Shown here one piece after another: positions 9,896-21,100 of a stretch of 64,000 bases of DNA. The notes below the pieces were generated by a model that was given only the letters and a program-made list of their open reading frames with translations, had not been told where the DNA came from and ran no database searches. The DNA is from Agelas oroides (lineage: Eukaryota; Porifera; Demospongiae; Agelasida; Agelasidae). The stretch lies in assembly GCA_949130485.1 (NCBI GenBank), contig OX422189.1:932220-996219 (forward strand). The letters are read 5' to 3'. A program made the translations under genes and the position numbers. Position 1 is the stretch's first letter, and each line of letters starts with the position of its first letter.

Positions 9896-12800
9896 AGGAG
9901 GAGGTAAACATAACGACACTGTTCATTATTTCTATGACTCTGAAATTCAACTATAAATCCAGCTTAGATCCATTGTAGCTCACTAATTGTTCACATGCCT
10001 CAAGAAGTAGACACTCGTGTACAAGCATATATACAGCTATTAACAGACATTCAAGCACTAGCTACATATAATGCAGTGGCAAAACAACTTGAAAAACACC
10101 CTCATATAAATTACGATGATTCGTAATTGGGACCATAGAGAGATCAGTAAACATACTCCTGCAGGTGGGTTCGTTTCCCGACCACCCCCCATCAGGTCCG
10201 CATGTCCTCCTGGCATCTCCTTGCAGAAGGGAGAACCCTTCATTACAAGTGTAGTTGGCTACTGAACCGAAATCAATTCCAGTGACACTGACACGACCAT
10301 TTAGAGGGTTGGGAAGCCTGCCACACTCCACAGCTGTATGTGTGCATACATGTGTGTGCATACATGTGTGTGCATGTGGGAGGGAGGTGGCTGTATTTAT
10401 TGACTCAAGATCTTTAATTACCCCTGTCAAGGACATCATCATTGTCACTGCAGATAAAGTCAACTTTCTTGGTGTACACAACTTACTCCCCCATCTGGGT
10501 GCAGGTTTAAACAAACTTCAACATGTAATTCAGATACCCTCAATTAATCCTGGGTGCATCCAGGTTGATGTATGTGTCATATTTCTCCTCCCAAAAACTA
10601 ATAAACATAAAACTGGCTGGGTAAAGATTCAAAGTGAAGCACATGCTACCATATAGTGTCAATTTCCATGGTAACCCATTTCATGGGTAAAGATTCAAAG
10701 TGTGAAGCACAGTCATGCTAGTGCTACCATATAGTGTCAATTTCCAACAGGTAAAATCATGTTTATGTGTGCGCATTAATGCATTAATTCACACATTTTT
10801 ATGCCTATTTCTGCATGGTGGGAGGCAAGCAAAAAAATTTAGCTGTGGGGATGTAAGTGGCTACTGGCATGTGATTTGCTGTATCAAAGTAATCATGGCT
10901 TACGGGAGCATCTGGGTGTCTCCCCTGACCATTCCCCAATGACCAGGCAGGTGCGGATCATTGGCCCTATGAGGAAGTACCCTTCTAGGCAGCCATATGT
11001 AGCAATAGAATCAAAAGTTGTTCCAGCAATCATCAGACGTCCATTGATTGGTGGAGTCAGTGATCCACAATCCACACCTGTGTGTGTGTGTGGGGAGGGG
11101 GGGGGGAGGACTATAAGCTAGTGAGATAGTTAGTTATAGCTGGTGTAAATATCTGTTGCTTGGTCACAGCTACTTGAAAGCAAAGTAGTAAGTACCTACC
11201 CAGCCAACTAGCCTATGTAGTTCCTAGGTCTTTCCGTTGATCAGTTCTTGAATGATCTTCTTACAGTAAGGGATCAAAATCTGGATGGTACAAAAAGGCC
11301 TCTTGGTTGAGCCATCATAAACATTACTCTAGAAAGGTTCCCAGGCTCCGTCCATGCACAAGATCTTGAAAACAAGGCTACCTGAAAATCATGAATGTGC
11401 ACCTCCTCTAATTCTTCCAACCTTTACATGTTGGAGCACTCCCAGTCCACCCGGTGCCTTCACGACATTGCCTGAACTCATTGCCTCCCTGTAGCATGTA
11501 CCCTTGGTTGCAGGTATAGGCAGCAATGGACCCAGGGGTGGTGCCCCTATGGACCACACGACCATTGGCAGGAGGGGGCAGTCTTTCACAGTGAAATGCT
11601 GTTAATTTATTAAAATGAGGAAAAGTAGATAGCACATGTCAATTGCACACTGTATACATGTATAGCATTAAGATATATTAGTGAGCTATTGATCCATATA
11701 TGGCAGTTATGTACAGTAGTTTCCCCACCTAGCTATGTGATACTGCACATGCTTAATTGAGATACTGGCTAAAGTATTGTTTCATGCAAGTGTGTAGCTA
11801 GCTAGCTGTCATGTATGGCGTGCACATACGTTCCACGGGATTGCAAGTGGGGGTCTCGCCAGACCACCTCCCATTGGCCTGACAGGCTCTGGTCTTCACC
11901 CGATTACTGCCAAAAGTGAACCCAGACAAACAGCTGTAGACTGCCACAGAACCAAAGGTTGTCCCAGGGAGAATGACCCTGCCATTAGGAGGGTTCCTGA
12001 GGTCCCCACAGTCAACAACTTTATGGAAAATAGTGGAAATATTGACACCATGTTATGAAGAGGGGTCAGATGTTTTTTCTAAATGGTAAATATGTGCCCG
12101 AAAAGAACTGTAGATAGAAAGTTACGAACCACTGCTATTATGAATTAAGTCCACTTGCTATCATGAATAGAAATTATGGTAGAAAGAGCACATAAGAACG
12201 GGCGGCTAGAGGAAGAGCATGTAACTACGTAAAATTCCAAACCGGTCGGAATTATTGAACCGTACTAAAAATAGTAACACGTATGCGCAGTTGTGCGTAG
12301 ACATGTTGCTAAGCATGTGCCGGATGTTCTATTTTTAGTACGGTTCAATAATTTTGAGCGGACTATGGGCTTCTATTGGAGTTACACGCTCTTCCTCTAG
12401 CCGCCCGTTCTTATGCGCTCTTGTAAGTAGCAATGAACTGCGTTTTGCTAAAGCCTACTTCCAAAGTTTTTACCTACGTACCACTGAATTCTAAAGTGTT
12501 TGAGCCAGTTGTGGCCAGAAACTACACTCGTTTATTCTTCAATATATGCCACCATTCTTGCACAACATACTTTCACAAGTGGGTGCTAGTCCAGACCATG
12601 TCCTATCAGCTTGACAAATTCGCACTTCAAACCCAACAAGAGAGTACCCTTCATTGCAGCTGTAGGTTGCTATGGAGCCAATGTAGGTACCATTTGAGAG
12701 AACAAACTGTCCACTGTCAGGCACTGCTAGGTCTCCACAGCTCAATTGTATAGCTAAAAGTACAAAGTACGGACATTTTATATGAGCATCTTTATAACAC

Positions 12801-15124
12801 ACGTGCTGATTATGGTGGGTGTGGTTGCCACCCATTGTGTATTACAGTTAGTATTGTACCTAGGTGAGAAAAACAAAATACGTGATTAAAGCTTGGATTA
12901 TACTTAAACCATGCACCTGCTTGAATCTATGCAAAATTAAAGCCTTTACAGTCACATGTAGATAGCTAGCTGTCATTAGCTGACTTTCTGGTTGATAAGA
13001 GGCTCACCTTGACAGGTGGGTGCAGACCCTGACCACACTCCACCAGTAGGACACACTCGTCTGTTCACGCCTTGGAGGAAAAATCCATTATTGCAGCTGT
13101 ATGTGGCAGCAGTTCCCGTGGTAGTGCTAGTCACTACTATGTTACCATTCAGTGGATTAGACAGGTTAGCACAGTTCATTGCTGCAGAGGTGAAGTGAGT
13201 GGGAGGGCCAAATAACTTGTATACCTTGCAGTATTACTGACTTATTGATAAGTCTACAACAAGTAAAGTAGCTATTATTGTCCACTGAAACATGCCAACA
13301 GGAGGCACAATCTTGAAGTATGTAGATTGCGAGGTATAGTAATACTGACCAGGAACTCAGCAACTGTATGACCATCTGCCACACTGTATATACCAACACA
13401 TTAGTAATGGAGAATACGTTCTCACTTACGTTGACATTCAACTCATCTCCCTTGGAGCAAATAGGACTAATCTTGCACTCCATCAGCATATATAAGTACA
13501 TCTAGACCATGTTGACAGCTACCCTCCAGATGACTTGCACTCCATTAGTCTATCAAGCCAGACCATCTCTCATCCTCTTTTCTGGAGGGTGAGAGATGGC
13601 TGGGCTTGATAGACTAGCACTCCATGAGCATATACAAGTATATCTAGACCATGTTGACAGCTACCCTCCAGATGGAATACTTCAGGTAGCTAGCTATGCC
13701 AAGCACTCACGCATGCAGGTGGGTTTCTCTTCAGACCACTCTCCTGTGATTTGACACACTCGGGCAGCAAACCCCGACAGGACAAACCCAGGATTGCAGA
13801 CATAGTTGGCAGTGAGGCCAAATGTAGTACCGGAGGTCATTACTTTGCCATTGTTGGGAGCTTCCAGGGGGCCACAGTCCACCACTGAAACACGAGGCAA
13901 TAAGAATCAACATTTGCATGTACTAGTCTATGCAATTGTTAATACATGCATGTACTTGTGTCAAGCTTTAGGTGCTTACATGCTCTATCTCCTCATCGTC
14001 CTGCCTACTTTTCTGGCATTATTCCTCCTGCTTACGCCTACAAATTTTGCCGAAATGTATGCCAGCAGATTAGGCCTAATACATGACTACTATACTTCTC
14101 TATCTATTTGTATGCTGTTTGTATGGCAGTAGGTAACTTTTGAAAGCTGGGGAAGTAGGATTGATGCGCCTGCAAATATGTTTAGTGAATAGTTACGTCC
14201 ACCCCTTACCTCTGCACTCGGGTGACTTTCCATTCCAAGCTCCATCGGCCCGACATGTCCTGATGCCCTTACCAAACAGAACAAATCCTTGGTTGCAGGA
14301 GTATGTGGCTGTGTCTCCAACAGCAGTGCCGGTTAGTGCTACTACTCCATTCTCAGGATCAGAGAGTGGACTACAGCTAACGGCTACAGGGAGCAGAGGC
14401 AGATAAAAGAGAGAACCCAGGTATACTGTAGTGCTGCAATAAGTGAGTAACCTTTGCAGAATCCCCTCCCTCAGGCAATAATAACAATAATAGTTTAGTC
14501 CTGGTGTAAAGTGCTTATGTCTATTACACCTATTATTTTTGTAATAGGTATCTGAGACAACCAATGAAATTGCTCACATGGCTGTCTACTGAGCAACAGT
14601 TGTTAATAGCAAAAGTTGTTAATAGCAAAAGTTGTTAATAGCACTTGCTGTTAATAGCACTTGTAATCAATAGCACTTGTAATGCCCTAAATAGAATTGG
14701 CTTCACCTCATGCCATTTAGGGCATTATACTTGTGCTATTAATCCCAAATACACCCAATACCACAGTAAATTGTGCTATTACCTATACTAATAGTCAAGA
14801 ATATGTGCATAATTTTTGTTATTCTGTAAGCACTCGTAAAAAATAAAACACTGGCAGGTACTTCATATTAATACATGTCTTGATACAGCAACTTTAGAGT
14901 CTTGTCTTACGTGAGCAAACTGGCGCCACTCCAGACCATTCCCCGTTCTCCTGGCATACCCGGACCTTGACTCCCTGCAGGTTGGAACCCTCATTGCAGC
15001 TGTAAGTAGCTGAGGATGCGATGACAGTGCCTGTGAGCTGGACATCACCGTTGTCTGGAGGCTTCAGAGTGCCACAGTCCATAGCTGTATGTGTGTGTGT
15101 GTGTTGTGTGTTGTGTGTGTGTGT

Positions 15125-15173
<49 letters not shown>

Positions 15174-18100
15174 GTGTGTGTGTGTGTGTGTGCGTGTGTG
15201 TGCGTGCGTGTTTGCGTATCAATATTTCAGATCATTTTTCTGCAGTGAAGGTATGTATGTATGTATGTATGTATGTATGAATCATGTGCGGAAACGTCCC
15301 TTAATAGCAAATACGACAATCTCCCTGTTGGTATTGAGGTTCTCTCCACTGGACAGTCCCAACTTACGCTGACACAGGGATGTGACTCCAGTCCAGAAAC
15401 CATTGTTCTGACACACTCGGATTGCACTGCCGACGAGAGTGAATCCCCTTTTGCAGTAGTAGGTAGCCGTTGAGCTCACTATTAACCCACTGACATTCAC
15501 TGCACCATTCTCTGGGGCATTCAGAGCAGGGCACTCAAGACCTGGGGAGGAAGAGGGAAGGCTGTAGTCTTCAAAACTGAATATTTCACTCTGCAACTGT
15601 TGCACTATCTTCAGTGTGTGTTTGGACTGAATGACTTTAGTTGACAATTCGGACAGTACAGGAGAGGTGAATTGCATGCAACTCTATTGATTGAAGTATA
15701 TGCAGGTGCCTACTAATGATGGTGACTGGGCTGCTGTAAGTGAATAGGCTGTTTGCAAGGAGAGAATGGCCGCAATGTCCCCACAAGGTTTAGGAGATTC
15801 TGTCCGAAGATTGCTAATAGAAATAAACATGTTCAAGAGCGCATAAGAACGGGTGGCTAGAGTAAGAGCGTGTAACTCTGTAAATTTGAAACCGGTCGGA
15901 ATTATTGAACCATAGTAACACGTACTGTGCAGCTGCGCGTAGACATAAGCCATTGTTGCTAAGCACGTGCCGGGTGTTCTATTTTTAGTACAGTTCAATA
16001 ATTTTGGCCGGACTGTGGGCTTCTACTGGAGTTACACGCTCTTACTCTAGCCGCCCGTTCTTATGCACTCTTGCCATGTATTCCTACACCTACTTTCACA
16101 TCTTGGTGCACTTCCTGACCACTGTCCATTTGCCATGCACACTCGAGTGGGGCTCCCCTCAATTAGGAAGGGGGATTCACACGAGTAGGTAGCGACTGAG
16201 CCAAAGTGTGTGCCAGCACTGAAACTAATGTCTCCATTCTTTGGGGGAGCCAGAAGGTCGCAGTTGATACCTTATGGTACAATGACATACATGACATGGT
16301 AAACAGTCGTGAAAAGATGATTCACCACACAGGAGGTGCATATGCTATATTAGATCTACTATGCATATTCTTCTTCAGCTTGTCATGTGCGAACTTTGCT
16401 AGTATTTTATTGTTGCTTGCAGATATTTGCCAACACATTGATCATGAATGCCACCATTGCATATTACTACCTATGTTACATCAGGAAACGATGACATCAT
16501 ATCATGTACTCTTGGTTACATATAGTACACCATGCACATTGCGGCCACCATGAATGACTGGCTATTGAGACTCACGATTGCAAACAGGCTCGGTCCCAGA
16601 CCACTGCCCATTTGCTAGACAGGTGCGGTTGATGTTGCCTCTTAGCTGGAACCCTGGGATGCACCTATACTGTGCCACAGCACCAAAGCCAGCCCCAGTA
16701 ATGTGCAGCAGGGCATCCTTGGGTGGCTCCAAGTGACTGCAGCCCACAGCTGCAGCAGAGAAGAGTTGTACATAGCAGTGTCCACAAAACACAAACAGTG
16801 ATTATAATACATCACAAACCAGCAGAGGGAAATGGCATGCAAGTTTGACAGGTAAATAGGAGGAAAGAAGTCCCTCGGAAATCAAACTCAGTCCCCGAAC
16901 TGATAGTGTGCTGACCACTGAAAGCTCATAGGACCACCAGGGAACCACTAGCCCTAAATCAGGTATACTGCATTGGTAGTACACTGAATGCTTTAGTATC
17001 ACACCATTGTTAAACGAAGACATTTTTCAGGTTATGAGGTGAAAATAAAGGGCTGGCAGTTGCTGTGAATTGAAGCTCCTGGCTTGAGACACTAGTGTTA
17101 TTTTACCACTGAGCCACAACAACCAGACAACCACCAGCCCTTGCACTCTTCTATATTGCACTGCACAGGACAGTGGTTGTACACGTCTGGTGGTAGTGGT
17201 GGAGCACTGGTGACTCAAGCTAGACTCCTGTTGGCTGCTTGCTAAATTTGCACTTCGCCTCCTAATGTCTAAAATGTCTTTATTTTATTTTCAGCTGAGG
17301 CAAGAGATTTAAAGCACACTATTGTTACACCTATTTGGATTGTCTGCCTGCTGGCCCCCTCCCCTCCCTTCCTCCCCCTCCCCTCCTCCCCCTCCCCTCC
17401 TCTTCCCCCCTCCTCTCCCCCCTCCTCTCCCCCTCCCTCTCCTCCCCCCCTCCTCCCCCTCTCCCCTCTATTTGGATTGGCTGCCTGCTGGCTTGTGTAC
17501 TCACTGTTGCAGGTGGGCGCCTCTCCTGACCATGTTCCATCAACCTGGCAGACACGTCTGTTAACTCCCACAAGGATGAATCCTCTGTTACAGCTGTAGA
17601 TTGCGGTGGAGCTGAGTGTGGAGCCACTGAGGACCACCTGTCCATTGCTGGGGGATGGAAGATCTGGGCAACTGATAGCTGCAGGGAAGAAAGAGAAGGA
17701 GAGGGTGTGAGGGGGGAAGAAGTAAGGAAAGGGAGAACAGGGAAGAGGGGAAAAAGGAGAGAGAAGGATGTTACATCTGCTTGACCGCTGTGATTGCACT
17801 AAAAAAGGTGCACACCTCTGCAAAATGGTGCATTCCCAGACCACAGTTTGGTGGCCTCACAGGTTCGTGTTGCCCTCCCTACGAGTGTGTAGCCATGTAA
17901 ACAGCTGTATGTGGCTACAGCTCCTACACTGGTGCCTGTGAGCTCCACCCTGCCATTGCTGGGGGCATCCAAAGCGCCACAGTTTAGTCCTGGGAGGAAA
18001 AGCAGGCAAAGAAGATGGGCTGATTCAACTTTGGACACATGAACATTTAGATGTAGCTTTGGTCATTTAATTCATCTCCAATCCTTCCCCCTCTCCCTCC

Positions 18101-21100
18101 CCCTCCCCCTCTCCCTCTTCCCCCTCCTCCCCCTCCCCCTCCCCTCCTCCCCTCCTCCCCCTCCCCTCCTCCCCTCCTCCCCCTCCCCTCCCCTCCTTCC
18201 CCTCCCCTCCTCTTCCCCCCTCCTCCCCTCCTCTTCCCCTCCCCTCCCCCCTCCCTCTCCTCCCCCTCTCCTCCCCCTCTCCCCTCTCTCCTCTCTTCAC
18301 TCACACACACCCACCTTCACAGATGGGTTCCTCCCCCGACCACTCTCCATTGGCCTCACAGACACGAATAAAAGGACCTGTTATGCTATACCCCACATCA
18401 CAGGTGTAGGTTGCCACAGACCCAAATTCAGTGCCAGTGAGAGAGACAGAGCCAAAGCGGATGTCTGGAAGAGGGCCACAGTCCACAGCTATAGAAGTTG
18501 GCAGAGAAAAGAAAAAAGCAAACTATATAGCAAACTATGGTGTTTGACAGCATGCAGGTGGAGGTACTGTTCTGGTAGTACAAGCTGTATCATATCTTCT
18601 TGGAGCTTAGAGTGCAAAAGGCTTACCACTCATTGTACAGGTTTTCATCAATGATTGGTATAAGGAAATTAAGTGAAAGAGCTGGCATTTGTTTGAAATT
18701 GAACCCAGGCTTGAGCTGCTAGTACTATCACTGCTGAGCCACAACCACATGGCAACCATCCAAGTTGTAGGTCTTATGGGTCCTTCATGAATCAGGAAAA
18801 CTCAAATGCTAAAACATGGAGCTTACGTTGGCAAAGTGGTTCATTTCCTGTCCATGCCCCGACTGTCTGGCAGGTACGCTGGGAGAGGCCGACTAGGGTG
18901 AAGCCAATGTTGCAGCTGTAGGTTGCTGTGGAGCCTGGCGTGGTGGAGGAAAAGCGTACTAGACCATTGTCTGGTGCAGACAACTGTCCACAGTCAACTC
19001 CTGGAGGAGGAGGGGATGGAAGGCTGAATGATTCATAGCACTGTTTGCAAGAGTGTTTCTAGTGAGGCTAGCTGCGTGTGAAGAAACAACAATGCCGTGC
19101 AACAGTATCTGCTATGTGACAGGTAATTGAACAACAAATGTACCTATTTTCCCCTAGATTGATAGTCATTGACAGTTCATGCTCATCAACTAATGTAGCT
19201 ATGTTCCTAGCCCCGAATGTGTTGTGCGAAGAAAATTTCACCATTCCAATCACCTCATAAATGTGTCATGTACATAGTGGTATTAGAACCCTGCAAAAAC
19301 ATGCCCATATATGGTATATTTTGTCTTTTGAGTAGTCATACGTTTGCAGATTGGTTCTTGTCCCGACCATTCTCCGTTGGGCTGGCAGGTTCTTGATTCT
19401 TCACCGTCAATTACAAGCCCCGGGTTACAGATGTAGCGAGCTGTAGATCCGACTGTTGTACTGGTTGTTACCACTCTGCCATTTACAATGTCTGGGAGAA
19501 CACTGCATGAAATGGCTGGTGAGAATAGAGAATAAGATAGACCACTTTGATCGCTTCATTTTGTCAAGAGGGGTGAAAGTTGCCTGCTAAAGATTTGATG
19601 GGCAACACTAGTCTCATTCCCAGTCTTCATGCAGCGTTTATTGCTTGCACTATAGATGCATTTTGTGCTGCTGTGTAAGGCCTAAGAGTGTGCCTATGGC
19701 AACTCACTGTTGTTGGGCTTTGTGTAGAAACAATTTCACAACATAACTTAAAACTCCCAACATACCATACAGACCCAGCACTGCTCACAGTTTCTGCATA
19801 CAAGACAGACTATACCTGCCATGCTCAGTAGCAACTACATTGCAGCCACCCACAACATAACACACTCTCCATGCACATCAACATGCACTACACACCCAGC
19901 ACCACCCTCCCCACTGCTTTCCACAACCCTCCTATGCACACAACTAACAAACACAAAGCATAGTTGGCAAAACAAGATGTAGGGATGGTATGAATGTGTT
20001 GTGGTCCCATCTTGTTTGGCTGGTTTATGAGGGTTCCATCCCTACATGCGCTTGTTTTCATTCGGAAAACTTTTTTGTGACTTGTTATGAATAGACCACG
20101 TTTCTTGCACATTTCACAGAATGAGATTCTGGCAAAGGGACATTTTGCCTCCACCCATCTCAGATGAAGCTAGCCCTATGTGTAATGGACTTGAATATTT
20201 AAAGTTACCTTGGCATCTAGGTTCTACTCCTGACCACGTTCCACTTGATTGGCAGGTTCGAGAGGCCCTCCCTTCCAGTCTGTAACCGTGGTTACATGTA
20301 TAAAATGCCACTGAATTCAATGTCGTGTTCATTGCTGAAACTCTTCCATTCTCCGGGTTGCTCAATGGCCTACAGCTGATGACTGGGAAAGAGAACGAGG
20401 GAGTGAGTGACATATCCCCTTGAAACAGGGCCTAAAATTTGTGCATGAAATGAGTAACATAGTGGCAGTTGTGTGTGTATGCATGCATGCACTTGCTAGG
20501 GGTCTAGGCTCTGGGGGGCATGTTGTAAGTTAGATGCCTCAAAACCACTTCTGAGTCCATTTTGTGACCAAATTGCTGCTAGAATCGCATTTCTATTTTG
20601 TCCTCTCAATTGAGTCTGTGTACCAGAAGCAAATCTGGCCCAAAGCAACTGTGTAGCTATTCAGTGAAAATAACCAAACATTTGCAACTAACTTGCAGCA
20701 CCAGATGTAAGACTTAGAAATTTTATGCAGCTACAATGTTACTGCTGTGCTGCATGGGAGCTTAAGTATTGGATATACTACCTATACGAGGAGTATATTG
20801 TGTTTATACTTTGGGTATAGGTAGTATATCCAATTTAAAGCACATTGAGACAGTAAACTATAACTCAATTTTGTGTAAACTGTTTTGGTACAACATGCAA
20901 GTTTTGTGCAAACTGTTATTGTACCATTTTTACATAATAGGAGTATATGACCCATTATACTCTGCTGTTCATCCAATGAAATACTTAGAAAGTGATGTAA
21001 TTGCTATTATATTTTGCTGGAACAAAACACGCTCTTTGCTCTTATTGTTCTGTTATAGCCTTGCTGTGTCTGCCGTGTTCAGACAGGGAAGAACTGTGGC

